Numbered from the stretch's first letter, positions 8,144-17,291 are shown. The stretch: 64,000 nucleotides of DNA from Acidobacteriota bacterium (GCA_947470805.1 CANIVU010000033.1:1-64000), one strand, 5' to 3'. Notes: a model not told the origin generated them from the sequence alone. Numbers and translations are program-made.

Positions 8144-10692
8144 CCGCCGAACGCTGGCGCCAGGTCGAGGAGTTGTTCCACCAGGCCGCCACCCTCGCCC
8201 CGGAAGAACGCGACACCTGGATTACCGGCCGATGTACCGGTGATGAGGAACTGGAACGCGAACTCCGCCGCATGCTCGCCGCCGATTGCTCCGATGGTGC
8301 CACCATCGAACGCATGATCGGGGACTCGGTCACCGACTGGCTCGACCGCCCCTCCCCCGGCCAACCGGAACGCGTCGGTCCGTGGCGCATCGTCAAACCC
8401 ATCGGCGTCGGCGGCATGGGCACCGTTTACCTGGCCGCGCGCGATGACGACTCCTACCGCCAACTTGCGGCCGTTAAAATCCTTCGCGCCGAACAGTTCG
8501 CCCCCGGAATCCACGAGCGTTTCCGCCAGGAACGCCAGATCCTCGCTGAACTCGATCACCCCAACATCGCCCGCCTCCTCGATGGCGGCGCCACCACCGA
8601 TGGCCGGCCGTATCTCGTTCTCGAATACGTCGATGGCGTCCCCCTCACCAACTACGCCGCCACACTCCCTCTCAAAGACCGCTGCGCTCTCTTCGCCTCC
8701 GTCTGCGACGCCGTCGCCTACGCCCACCGCAATTTGATCGTTCACCGCGATCTCAAACCCGCCAACATCCTTGTCGATTCCCATGGCGCGCCCAAACTTC
8801 TCGACTTCGGTATCGCCAAACTGATCGGTGTCGACCACGGCATGACCTCGTCCATGCACGCGCTCTTCACCCCGGATTACGCCAGTCCCGAACAGGTCTC
8901 CGGTCAGTCCATCACCACCGCCACCGACGTTTACGCCCTCGGCGCTGTCCTCTTCGAACTCCTCACCGGCCGCCCTATCCGTACCCCCGGAAATCGCTCC
9001 TTCGCCGACCTCGTCAAGGATGTCATCGAAGGCGACATCCCGCTCCCTAGCCGCGTTTCAAAGGAAAAAATCCCCGCCGATCTCGACCGCATCGTCGAAA
9101 AGGCGCTCGCCCGGGAACCCGAACGTCGCTACGGCACAGCCGATCAACTGGCCGCCGATCTCCGCCGCCATCTCAATGGCCTGCCCGTCGAGGCCCGCGG
9201 ACACTCCGTTCTTTACACCGCCTCCAAGTTTGCCCGCCGCAACTGGCTCCCGCTCTCCGCCCTCGCGCTGCTTGTCGCCGGGCTCGCCGCCAGCACTGTC
9301 TGGTCCCTCCAACAGGCCCAGATCGCCGCCCACGCGCGCGCTCAGGCCGAACAGGAACGCGACCGCGCCGAACGCGCCCTCGCCGAATCCGACCGCCAGA
9401 AATCGCTCGCCCAACAGAGTGCCGCTGAAGCCGCCACCCAGCGCGCTACCGCCCTCGAACGTTTCCATTCCGCCCGCAAGCTCACCCACAAATTTCTCTT
9501 CGATATCGAAGACGCTCTCAAAGACACAGTGGGCGCCACAAAGGCGCGCCAGGTCCTGGTCTCCACCGCCCTTGAACATTTCGAGCAGATGGACCGGCAG
9601 GTAGACAATGATCCGGCGCTGATCCGTGATCTTGCTCTTGCCTACGAACGCATCGGCGATCTCCAGGGGTATACCGGCGCGGCCAATCTGGGCGATTTCA
9701 ACGGTGCCATTGACAGCTATCGGAAGTCCGTCCGCTGGCGGCGAAAACTCGGACCGGACCCGCTCAACCGTCTTCACGCCGGCGATACCACCGTCAAAAT
9801 CGCCAAGACGCTCAAATGGACCGGCCGTATCGCCGAAGCGGAAGCCACCTTCGCCGAAGCATCGGCTGTCTTCGCTCCTCTCCCCGCGCTCCTGCCTCGG
9901 GACAAACAGGTGACACTGGTCGTCTTTCGCTCCAACCTTCATCGCGCCTGGGGGGAACACCTGCAGGTCCTTAGCCGCCATGAGAAAGTCTGTGAGCTTC
10001 TTGCCGTTTCCATCGCCGATCTGCAACGTGCCATTCGGATCGAACCAGCCAACGCCAGCCTGCACCGGGCACTGTCGAGCGACGCCGCCACCCTCAGCCG
10101 CTCCCAAATGTATCTCGGTGATTGGCGCGATTCGATTCGCTCCGCCGAACTGGGGCTCACCGCCATCCGCGAGTTGATCGGCCCCAATCCTCCTCTACGC
10201 GAACAGGCCCGTCTCATCCCTCCCGCCCTCCAACTCGGGGAGGTGCTCTACCGTGCTGATCCGCCTTTTAGTGATATCCCCCGCGCTCTTGCTGTCGATC
10301 ACGAAATGCTCCTCATCGCCGAAAAACTGGTGGCGCTTGATGCCGCCAATGTCCGGAACCAGTTCCTGCTCGCCAATCTGCTATCCGGCTACGGGGAGCA
10401 TTTGCGCGTCGCTTGGCGCTGGCCCGAAGCCCTGACTGCCTATGCCCGCGCCGTCGCCATCGCCGAAAAGCTCTCCGCCAACGCTCCAACCAATGGTTAC
10501 TACCAGGACATGCTGGGCACGGACCTGATCCTTCACGGCCAACTTCTTTTCGAGATGCAGGAGGACGCCACGGGAATCCGCCATCTCCGCCGAGGGTCCG
10601 AACTCCTTGAAAAGAGCGTCGCCGCCGGCCGCGTTTTCAACAAACCCTACTTGGAACTCGCCCGCGAATTCCTCAACCGCCAACAGCCCTAA
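8140..10692 (+). CDS. transmembrane Ser/Thr protein kinase with coiled coil and TPR region
   Basis: 850 residues. The N-terminal 80 residues form the RWRQVEELFHQA helical region common in this family. The kinase domain (about 85-350) has the Gly-rich loop GVGGMGTVY, the ATP lysine in AAVKIL, the catalytic loop HRDLKPANI and DFG, all intact. A transmembrane helix (PLSALALLVAGLAASTVWSL) is followed by an Ala/Glu/Arg coiled coil and an extracytoplasmic TPR-like sensor region to the C-terminus. It should phosphorylate Ser/Thr on target proteins in response to periplasmic signals. The start overlaps the ECF sigma gene (ATGA), so the sigma factor is a plausible target or partner. Confidence 0.92.
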   Translation: MTAERWRQVEELFHQAATLAPEERDTWITGRCTGDEELERELRRMLAADCSDGATIERMIGDSVTDWLDRPSPGQPERVGPWRIVKPIGVGGMGTVYLAARDDDSYRQLAAVKILRAEQFAPGIHERFRQERQILAELDHPNIARLLDGGATTDGRPYLVLEYVDGVPLTNYAATLPLKDRCALFASVCDAVAYAHRNLIVHRDLKPANILVDSHGAPKLLDFGIAKLIGVDHGMTSSMHALFTPDYASPEQVSGQSITTATDVYALGAVLFELLTGRPIRTPGNRSFADLVKDVIEGDIPLPSRVSKEKIPADLDRIVEKALAREPERRYGTADQLAADLRRHLNGLPVEARGHSVLYTASKFARRNWLPLSALALLVAGLAASTVWSLQQAQIAAHARAQAEQERDRAERALAESDRQKSLAQQSAAEAATQRATALERFHSARKLTHKFLFDIEDALKDTVGATKARQVLVSTALEHFEQMDRQVDNDPALIRDLALAYERIGDLQGYTGAANLGDFNGAIDSYRKSVRWRRKLGPDPLNRLHAGDTTVKIAKTLKWTGRIAEAEATFAEASAVFAPLPALLPRDKQVTLVVFRSNLHRAWGEHLQVLSRHEKVCELLAVSIADLQRAIRIEPANASLHRALSSDAATLSRSQMYLGDWRDSIRSAELGLTAIRELIGPNPPLREQARLIPPALQLGEVLYRADPPFSDIPRALAVDHEMLLIAEKLVALDAANVRNQFLLANLLSGYGEHLRVAWRWPEALTAYARAVAIAEKLSANAPTNGYYQDMLGTDLILHGQLLFEMQEDATGIRHLRRGSELLEKSVAAGRVFNKPYLELAREFLNRQQP

Positions 10693-10695
10693 AAT
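10690..10695 (+). promoter_or_regulatory. -10-like TAAAAT six nt before the start codon
   Basis: TAAAAT ends 6 nt before the ATG at 10702 and overlaps the kinase stop codon. A -10 element at this distance would place transcription initiation on or next to the A of ATG, giving a leaderless mRNA. No ribosome-binding site is present. Confidence 0.4.
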
Positions 10696-10701
10696 AGAGC
10701 C

Positions 10702-11931
10702 ATGGCCCAACGCCTTGCTCCGCTCCGCCGCGATCTCGATTTCTTCCCCTCGCCGGACCGCGAGCACCCCGGCCTGGTCGTCCAGGATCGCAATCGCTTC
10801 TCCGATCACCAGCTCATCATCCCGCCTCTCCTCGTTCAAGTCCTCGACATGTTCGATGGCCAGAACACCGATCTCGATCTCCGCGTCGCCCTCACCCGCC
10901 TCACCGGCGAAGTCGACACCAACGATGTCGCCAACCAACTCCAAACCGCCCTCACCCAGGCCGGCTTCCTCGAAGACGATAACTTTGAAGCCATCCGAGA
11001 CGAACGCCTCCGCGAATGGCGCGCCGCCGATGTCCTCCCCCACTCCCATTCCGGCCCTCTCAATTATCCCGACGACGCTTCCGCTCTCCACACCGAATTC
11101 GACTCCTGGTTCAACGCCGTCCCCACTCCCAACGCCCGCGCCATCCGTGCCATCGCCAGCCCCCACGCCAGCCCCGGCGCCGCCAAACGCTCCTACGCCA
11201 ACGCCTACAAAGCCCTCGCCCAATCCATTTCCAGGGAACAGGCCGCCGACAAAACCTTCGTCATCCTCGGCACCTCCCATTACGGCGACATGGACCGCCT
11301 CGGCGCCACCCGCAAGGACTTCGAAACCCCCGTCGGCCGCGCCCGCGTCAATCAGGCGCTCCTCCAGGAACTGAAGCAAACCGCCGGCCCCGGCCTCAGC
11401 GAGGAAGACTACTTCTTCTCAATCGAACACTCCGTCGAATTTCAGGTCGTCTTCCTGCAGTACCTCTACGGCCCCGACGTGAAAATTCTCCCCCTCCTCT
11501 GCGGCTCCTACGCCCGCAGCATCTACCGCGGCGGCGCGCCCGAAAAATCGGACGACGTCCGCCAGTACATCGATGCCCTGAAATCCCTCGAAACCCGCCA
11601 CGGTTCGGACCTCGTATGGGTCCTCGGTGTCGACATGGCCCACGTCGGCAAGCGCTACGATGACGACCGTCCCTACACCGCTAACGCCGGCGCCATGGTC
11701 GAAATCGAAGCCAAAGACCGCCGCCGCATCGCCTCCATCAACGAAGGCGATACCGGCATGTTCTGGGACCAGATCCAGGAGAACCAGGACCCCCTCAAAT
11801 GGTGTGGTTCCGCCCCCTTCTACACCTTCCTCCGCGCCATGCCCTCAGCCCGCGGCGAGCTTCTCGACTACGAACATTGGCAAATCGACCCACAATCCGT
11901 CGTCACCTATGGCGCCATGCGCTTCGCCTAG
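10702..11931 (+). CDS. MEMO family protein (AmmeMemoRadiSam system protein B-like)
   Basis: 409 residues. The first ~130 residues are an extra N-terminal region with a winged-helix-like stretch (DLRVALTRLTGEVDTNDVANQ). From about residue 150 the MEMO fold can be followed: SPHASPG, GTSHYG, IEHSVEFQVVFLQ, VLGVDMAHVG and CGSAPFYTF. These correspond to the blocks that carry the metal-ligand His/Cys residues in MEMO1-type non-haem iron/copper-binding proteins. In many bacteria this protein is encoded with an AMMECR1 protein and a radical SAM enzyme; neither is seen here, so the gene is an orphan in this window. Substrate and function in bacteria are not settled. Confidence 0.87.
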   Translation: MAQRLAPLRRDLDFFPSPDREHPGLVVQDRNRFSDHQLIIPPLLVQVLDMFDGQNTDLDLRVALTRLTGEVDTNDVANQLQTALTQAGFLEDDNFEAIRDERLREWRAADVLPHSHSGPLNYPDDASALHTEFDSWFNAVPTPNARAIRAIASPHASPGAAKRSYANAYKALAQSISREQAADKTFVILGTSHYGDMDRLGATRKDFETPVGRARVNQALLQELKQTAGPGLSEEDYFFSIEHSVEFQVVFLQYLYGPDVKILPLLCGSYARSIYRGGAPEKSDDVRQYIDALKSLETRHGSDLVWVLGVDMAHVGKRYDDDRPYTANAGAMVEIEAKDRRRIASINEGDTGMFWDQIQENQDPLKWCGSAPFYTFLRAMPSARGELLDYEHWQIDPQSVVTYGAMRFA

Positions 11932-11934
11932 GCC

Positions 11935-11940
11935 TATACT
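11935..11940 (+). promoter_or_regulatory. -10-like TATACT six nt before the start codon
   Basis: TATACT lies 6 nt before the ATG at 11947 and directly after the MEMO gene stop. The geometry is identical to that at 10690 and suggests a leaderless transcript for the PLP enzyme. Confidence 0.4.
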
Positions 11941-11946
11941 GGTCGA

Positions 11947-13494
11947 ATGAAGACCTCGCGCCGCAATCTTTTGAAATCCCTGCCCGCCGCCGCCACCGTC
12001 GCTACGACAGCCGCCGCCGCACCTGCCGCTAACGCCGCCGTCCCCGATGTCTACAGCGCCATCGGCGTCCGCCCCATCATTAACGCGCGCGGCACCTTCA
12101 CCATCATCAGCGGCTCCACCATGCTCGCCGAAGCCCGTACCGCCATGGCCGGCGCCTCCCAGCGCTACGTCCACATGGACGAACTCATGGACGCCGCCGG
12201 CGCGAAACTGGCCCAATTAACCGGCGCCGAATGGGGCATGGTCACTAACGGTTGCTCCGCCGCCATCACCCACGGCACCGCCGCCTGCGTCGCCGGTGGC
12301 AACCCCGATCTCCACGTCCGCATCCCGGACCTCCGCGGCTTCGCCAAAGACGAAGTCATCATCCCCACCCACTCCCGCAACGTCTACGACGCCGCCATCC
12401 GCTCGGTCGGCGTCCGCATTATCGAAGTGGCCACTGCCGAAGAACTCGAACTCGCCATCGGCCCCCGCACGGCCATGATCTACATCCTCGCCGGCCCCAG
12501 CGCGGAGCAGGGCCCGCTCGCCTTTGAAAAACTCGTCAAAATCGCCGCCCCGCATAACGTGCCGATCATGGTCGACGCCGCCGCGGAAGTCCTGACCACT
12601 CCCAACTTCCACCTCAAGCGCGGGGCAACCCTCGTCACCTACTCCGGCGGCAAGTGCATCCGCGGCCCCCAAACCGCCGGCATGCTTCTCGGCAAGAAAT
12701 CCATCGTCCAGGCCGCCTGGGTCCACAGCGCCCCCCACCACGGTTTCGCCCGTTCCCTCAAGATCGGCAAGGAAGAAACCATGGGCATGCTGGCCGCCGT
12801 CGAAATGTGGACCAAGCGCGACCACAAGGCCGAATGGCAGACCTGGCTCACCTGGCTCAACACCGTCAAAACCCGCCTGTCGGCCATCAAGCATCTCGAC
12901 CTCAAAATCGAAGAGCCCAACGAACTTTCCAACCACACGCCTTCTCTCCAAGTCCGCTGGGACGTCAATAAATTCGGCACCACCGGCGTCGAAATGGGCC
13001 AGATGCTCATGAACGGCGAACCCCGCATGACCGTTGCCACCGCCCGTAACGGCGTCAACGTCGTGGCCTACATGATGGCTCCCGGCGATGCCGAACTCGT
13101 CGCCGAAGGCCTGCTCAAACAACTCTCCACCCTCAAGGAAAAGCCCGCCAAAACCCCCGCCGCTCCTGCCCACGAGCTCTCAGGCCGCTGGTCGGTCAAG
13201 ATCAATTTCCTCAGCGGGTCCACCACCCATCACTTCGACTTGCTCCAGAAATCGGCCGACCTCTCCGGCACCCATCAGGGCGATTTCGCCTCCCGCCCCC
13301 TCAACGGCAAGGTGGATGGCGCCGCGGTCGACTTCGCGAGCTCCCTCAACGAAAGCCACGGCGATTCGCTCCAATACCGCTTCACCGGCACCGCCACCAG
13401 CGCCGACGAAATGTCGGGTGCGCTCGACATGGGCGAATACCGCAAAGCCACCTGGACCGCCAAGCGGGCTGCCACCGGCGGTCGCCGCGGCTAA
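11947..13494 (+). CDS. secreted SelA-like PLP-dependent enzyme
   Basis: 515 residues. It starts with a Tat-type signal (SRRNLLK, then an Ala-rich stretch to about residue 34), so a folded, cofactor-loaded protein is probably exported. The body resembles the selenocysteine synthase/SelA-like group of fold-type I PLP enzymes: GVRPIINARGTFT at the N-terminus, MVDAAAE and the presumed PLP-lysine motif YSGGKCIRGPQ. Members of this group act as lyases or aldolases on amino-sugar acids and related compounds; the substrate here is unknown. The last ~110 residues (after about 405) form a separate beta-rich domain seen as an add-on. True SelA is cytoplasmic and lacks a signal, so a selenocysteine role is unlikely. 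Confidence 0.83.
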   Translation: MKTSRRNLLKSLPAAATVATTAAAAPAANAAVPDVYSAIGVRPIINARGTFTIISGSTMLAEARTAMAGASQRYVHMDELMDAAGAKLAQLTGAEWGMVTNGCSAAITHGTAACVAGGNPDLHVRIPDLRGFAKDEVIIPTHSRNVYDAAIRSVGVRIIEVATAEELELAIGPRTAMIYILAGPSAEQGPLAFEKLVKIAAPHNVPIMVDAAAEVLTTPNFHLKRGATLVTYSGGKCIRGPQTAGMLLGKKSIVQAAWVHSAPHHGFARSLKIGKEETMGMLAAVEMWTKRDHKAEWQTWLTWLNTVKTRLSAIKHLDLKIEEPNELSNHTPSLQVRWDVNKFGTTGVEMGQMLMNGEPRMTVATARNGVNVVAYMMAPGDAELVAEGLLKQLSTLKEKPAKTPAAPAHELSGRWSVKINFLSGSTTHHFDLLQKSADLSGTHQGDFASRPLNGKVDGAAVDFASSLNESHGDSLQYRFTGTATSADEMSGALDMGEYRKATWTAKRAATGGRRG

Positions 13495-13503
13495 CCGATA
13501 TTG

Positions 13504-13872
13504 ATGAACGCCTACGACAAATGGCGGCAAGGCCAGCGCAACCGTCTCGCCGACGCTGCAATCGAGGCCGAGCCGCTTGTGTCGCAAGCCCTGTTCGATG
13601 AGGCCGAGAAATTGGTGCGCGCTGTCGACAGCGATATCCATGGAGCATTGACGCTCGGCGATGTGTTCACCACCGTTCTCAAGCGCGTTGTGCAAAGTCC
13701 CCATCCGGATCGCGCCTTCGCGCAATCTCTTCATGAACGCGCGCTGCGATGGCGCAGCGCCTGGCCCGGCGTCCATACACCGCAGGAAGTGGAGGCGGAG
13801 CGCGCGCATGTGGAGGCGGTGCGGCAGGAACTCGCCGCTCTGCTACATTCGCTTCCACAGGCTAAGTCATAA
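13504..13872 (+). CDS. hypothetical protein
   Basis: 122 residues starting at the ATG at 13504 (a TTG directly upstream is in frame). No signal peptide or membrane segment. The sequence is mostly helical and charged, with Leu/Ala heptad-like spacing near the C-terminus (HVEAVRQELAALLHSL). I do not recognise the family. It follows the PLP enzyme by 9 nt and precedes the cyclic-nucleotide-binding gene by about 90 nt, but its base composition resembles neither strongly. Confidence 0.6.
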   Translation: MNAYDKWRQGQRNRLADAAIEAEPLVSQALFDEAEKLVRAVDSDIHGALTLGDVFTTVLKRVVQSPHPDRAFAQSLHERALRWRSAWPGVHTPQEVEAERAHVEAVRQELAALLHSLPQAKS

Positions 13873-13963
13873 CTACCGGACCATCAAACAGGCACGGCGA
13901 GCGGAGTTGCTCGTTATTCTGAGAAACGGTATCCTTAAAGCCTTTTCCGCTCTGTTGCGCCTT

Positions 13964-14551
13964 ATGCCAGAATTTGCCACCTCACCCGTTACCACAGCCT
14001 TATCGAAATCTCCCTGGTTTTCGTCGTTGACGCAGGAGGAACTGGATCGCCTCGGATCGATGGCGACATGGGCGCGATACGAGTCAGGCGGAGTCGTTTT
14101 CCGCGAAGGCGACCCGGGAGACGCTTTGTTCATCGTTGTTTCGGGGCAGTTGCGCGTGCTTGTCGCGACGACGTCGGGCGAGATTCTGCTGAACACGCTG
14201 GGGCCTGGGGACATCTTCGGCGAGATCGCCGTGCTGGACGGGCGGGGGCGAACGGCGACGGTGGCGGCGAGCAAGCCGAGCGAGTTGCTGCGGATTGGGC
14301 GGCAGGAGTTTCTGGTATTTCTTGAGGATTTTCCGCGATATACGAGCACACTCGTGCATGTTCTGGCGTCGCGGATCCGGAGCGCGGTGCAGGTGTTTCC
14401 GGACGTGAACGGGCTGACGCAGAAGCTGCCGGAAGAGACGCCGGCGGAATCGACGGCCGACCGCCTGCCTCGTAACGCGGCGGCGCCGGTGCAGCATTTC
14501 GACGATTGGATGGAGATGCCGGAGGAAGGGTTTTCGGCGGCGGTCACCTAG
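13964..14551 (+). CDS. cyclic-nucleotide-binding domain protein (probable N-terminal half of a GAD fusion)
   Basis: 195 residues to a TAG stop at 14549. Residues about 15-145 are a cNMP-binding jelly roll: GGVVFREGDPGDALFIVVSG, then the phosphate-binding cassette GDIFGEIAVLDGRGRTATVA with the conserved Glu and Arg in place. There is no helix-turn-helix, so it is not a CRP-type regulator. The last ~25 residues (DDWMEMPEEGFSAAVT) resemble the extreme N-terminus of glutamate decarboxylase rather than a CNB tail. The frame continues unbroken past the TAG into the GAD gene. It is therefore either an independent small protein or the front of a cyclic-nucleotide-controlled GAD interrupted by an amber codon. 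Confidence 0.8.
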   Translation: MPEFATSPVTTALSKSPWFSSLTQEELDRLGSMATWARYESGGVVFREGDPGDALFIVVSGQLRVLVATTSGEILLNTLGPGDIFGEIAVLDGRGRTATVAASKPSELLRIGRQEFLVFLEDFPRYTSTLVHVLASRIRSAVQVFPDVNGLTQKLPEETPAESTADRLPRNAAAPVQHFDDWMEMPEEGFSAAVT

Positions 14552-14575
14552 CGGCACATTCACGAGAAGCTGCAG

Positions 14576-15871
14576 ATGGAAGGGCTGCCGCATTTGAATG
14601 TGGCGTCGTTCGTGACGACGTGGATGGAGACCGAGGCCGAGCAACTGGCCTACGAAAGCATCAGCAAGAATCTGGTGAACGTGGCGGAGTACGCGCACAC
14701 CGAGTCGATCCACCGGCAGGTGATTGCGATGACGGCGAATCTGTTTCATGCCGAAGTGCCGGTGGATGATCCGGCGGCGATTATTGGCACGACGACGGTG
14801 GGTTCGTCAGAGGCCGTGATGCTGGCGCTGTTGGTGCACAAGTGGAACTGGAAGCACCGCGCGGGCGTGCAGCGGTCGGCGAAGGACCGGCCGTATTTGA
14901 TTTTCGGGACACACACGCACGCCTGCTTCGCGAAGTTCGGGAGATACTTCGACGTCGAAGTGAAGTGGGTCCATCTGCTCCCCGGGATTTATGGGGTGAC
15001 GGCGGAACAGGTGCGGGAGATTCTGGAGCGGCGGATTGCCGATGATCCCGATGTCATGCGGACGTGCGGGTACACGCTGGAGGAGGCGGGGGACCGGCGA
15101 GTGGGGGAGTTGGTGATCGCGGTGGGATGCGTGGTGGGTACGACCTATACGGGCGATATCGACGAGGTGGCGGGGATCAATCAGATGCTGGTGGAAGGCG
15201 GTTGGGAGATCCCGATCCATGTGGACGCGGCTTCCGGCGGGTTCATTCTTCCGTTTACGTCGTCGACGATCGAGTGGGATTTCCGGCTGCCGAAGGTGGA
15301 GTCGATCAACGTGTCGAACCACAAGTACGGGCTGGTGTATCCGGGATTGGGGACGCTGGTCTTCCGCAATCCGGCGGTGCTGCCGGAGGAGCTGGTGGTG
15401 GACATCGACTATCTGAGCGGCGAGACGCGCAACTTCAGCTTGAATTTTTCGCGGGCATCGAGCAGTGTGATTCTGCAATATTTCAACTTCCTGCGGCTGG
15501 GAAAATCGGGGTACCGTCAGGTGATCCTGGGGTGCCTGGAACGGGCACGGGACCTGACCGCTGCGATTCATGCCTCGCCAGTGCTGGCCGGATATGTTGA
15601 GGTCATCAGCAAGACGGAGTACCTGCCGATTGTGGCGGTGAAACTCAAAGATGAGTGGCTGGCGCAGCCGCCGTTCACCCTGGACGATCTGGCCAAGCGG
15701 CTGGAGGAGACTGGCTGGTTTGCGCCGGTTTATCATCTGCCGCCGGACAACGAGAGGGTGCAGGTGATGCGCATTGTGGTGCGGGCTCACTTTACGAGCA
15801 CACTGGCCGGTGCGCTGGTCCGCGATCTGGAGACGGCCGTTCGACAACTTCTTTCCCAATCCTATGCCTAA
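14576..15871 (+). CDS. glutamate decarboxylase-like PLP enzyme
   Basis: 431 residues from the ATG at 14576. It matches group II decarboxylases of the GadB type throughout: LNVASFVTTWMETEAE, GTTTVGSSEAVMLALL, HVDAASGGFILPFT and the PLP-lysine block INVSNHKYGLVYPGLG. The reaction expected is L-glutamate to GABA plus CO2, though related enzymes use other acidic amino acids. The annotated start lacks the usual N-terminal segment. The eight codons between the TAG at 14549 and this ATG (RHIHEKLQ) align with the E. coli GadB N-terminal stretch IINDELYL, so the gene originally began further upstream, in the same frame as the cNMP-binding domain. It overlaps the ATP-grasp gene by 8 nt. Confidence 0.88.
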   Translation: MEGLPHLNVASFVTTWMETEAEQLAYESISKNLVNVAEYAHTESIHRQVIAMTANLFHAEVPVDDPAAIIGTTTVGSSEAVMLALLVHKWNWKHRAGVQRSAKDRPYLIFGTHTHACFAKFGRYFDVEVKWVHLLPGIYGVTAEQVREILERRIADDPDVMRTCGYTLEEAGDRRVGELVIAVGCVVGTTYTGDIDEVAGINQMLVEGGWEIPIHVDAASGGFILPFTSSTIEWDFRLPKVESINVSNHKYGLVYPGLGTLVFRNPAVLPEELVVDIDYLSGETRNFSLNFSRASSSVILQYFNFLRLGKSGYRQVILGCLERARDLTAAIHASPVLAGYVEVISKTEYLPIVAVKLKDEWLAQPPFTLDDLAKRLEETGWFAPVYHLPPDNERVQVMRIVVRAHFTSTLAGALVRDLETAVRQLLSQSYA

Positions 15872-17291
15872 CTTTCCGCCAAAGACCACGCTGCAAGGTG
15901 GTGAAGAAATTCAGGAGTTTTTCCGCCAGAACCAGACCCCGCTGTTCTATGCAAGCACCTCCACATACAACCTCCTGGGGGCCGATGACTGGGTGGGAAA
16001 TCTGAACTTCCTCAACACGGTGGACAGCTTTGATGGCCAGCATCCCCGCGTGTTCACGGTGGCGCCCGTGCCGGGTACAGTGATAGGCGGCATTGAAGAG
16101 GCGAACAACTATCTGCTGGCGCATCCGGCCGTGGCCGCGCATGTGGGGCAGGCCGGTTCCGGCGCCGGGGTGGTGTTCCTGATGTTCGATGAACGGACGG
16201 AGGCGCTTGCCGGGAAGCTGGGCTTGCGCGTGGCGCATCCGGCGGCGAAATTGCGGCAGTATCTGGACAGCAAGATTACGACGACGCGGTTGGCCGACCG
16301 GGCGGGCGTGGCGTCGGTTCCGAATGTGCTGGCGCCGGTAGATACCTATGAAGCGCTGCGGGCAGTGGCACGGGAGTTGGGGCCCGATTTGGTGGTGCAG
16401 TTGCCGTTTGGCGATTCGGGCGCGACTACATTCTTCATTTCTTCGGAGGCCGACTATCGCCCGCATGCGGAGCGGATTGCCGCCGCACCGGAAGTGAAGG
16501 TGATGAAGCGGATCCGGTGCCGGCAGACGACCATTGAGGGATGCGTGACGCGGCACGGGACGCTGGCCGGGCCTTTGATGACGGAGATGGTGGGGTTCCC
16601 GGAGTTGTCGCCATTCGGCGGCGGATGGTGTGGGAATGAGGTGTTTGGCGTTGGGGCTTCGGGGCTGCTTACGCCGGAGATACGGCGGCAGGCGCAGCAG
16701 GCGGTGATCGCGATGGGCGCGGAGTTGCGGCGCGAAGGGTACTGGGGATGCTTCGGGCTGGATTTGTTGTTGGACCAGGACACCGGGACGCTGTACCTGG
16801 GCGAGATGAATCCGCGGATTACCGGTGCGTCGCCGATGACGAATCAGGCCGCGCTCGACGGACAACGGCCGCCGCTGCTGCTATTCCACTTACTGGAGTG
16901 GATGGGAATTGATTTCTCGTTCGACGTGGACGAGTTCAATCAGCATTGGCTCCATTCGAGCGCGGTGGCGCCGTGGAGCCAGTTGATTATTGAGCACACG
17001 CGGGAGGAGGCGGAGACGGTGACCGTGGCGCCGCCGAGCGGGGTGTGGCGGATGCTGCCGGACGGACAGTTGGAGTTTGTCCGGCCCGCGTTTCACCCAG
17101 GGGCCCCGGCCGGGGACGACGAGGTGCTTTTCATGCGGACGATTGACCGGGGGTATGTTGCGCGCCGGGGATCATCGCTTGGGCGGCTGACAGCGCGCGG
17201 CCGGCTGATGGACGATAATTACCGGCTGACTGAGCGGGCGCAGGCATGGATTCGGGGGTTCCGGGGGTTGTTTGCCGGCGAGGCGCTGTAG
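15864..17291 (+). CDS. ATP-grasp ligase-like protein
   Basis: 475 residues from the ATG at 15864, which overlaps the decarboxylase stop (ATGCCTAA). The ATP-grasp fold is indicated by the central domain LVVQLPFGDSGATTFFISSE and the metal/ATP-binding end LDLLLDQDTGTLYLGEMNPR with ITGAS following, close to the biotin carboxylase/carbamoyl-phosphate synthetase branch. Such enzymes activate a carboxylate with ATP and join it to an amine or thiol. The tight coupling to a glutamate decarboxylase suggests it uses the decarboxylation product or a related amino acid, but no substrate is known. Codons end in G much more often than in the flanking C-ending genes. Confidence 0.83.
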   Translation: MPNFPPKTTLQGGEEIQEFFRQNQTPLFYASTSTYNLLGADDWVGNLNFLNTVDSFDGQHPRVFTVAPVPGTVIGGIEEANNYLLAHPAVAAHVGQAGSGAGVVFLMFDERTEALAGKLGLRVAHPAAKLRQYLDSKITTTRLADRAGVASVPNVLAPVDTYEALRAVARELGPDLVVQLPFGDSGATTFFISSEADYRPHAERIAAAPEVKVMKRIRCRQTTIEGCVTRHGTLAGPLMTEMVGFPELSPFGGGWCGNEVFGVGASGLLTPEIRRQAQQAVIAMGAELRREGYWGCFGLDLLLDQDTGTLYLGEMNPRITGASPMTNQAALDGQRPPLLLFHLLEWMGIDFSFDVDEFNQHWLHSSAVAPWSQLIIEHTREEAETVTVAPPSGVWRMLPDGQLEFVRPAFHPGAPAGDDEVLFMRTIDRGYVARRGSSLGRLTARGRLMDDNYRLTERAQAWIRGFRGLFAGEAL

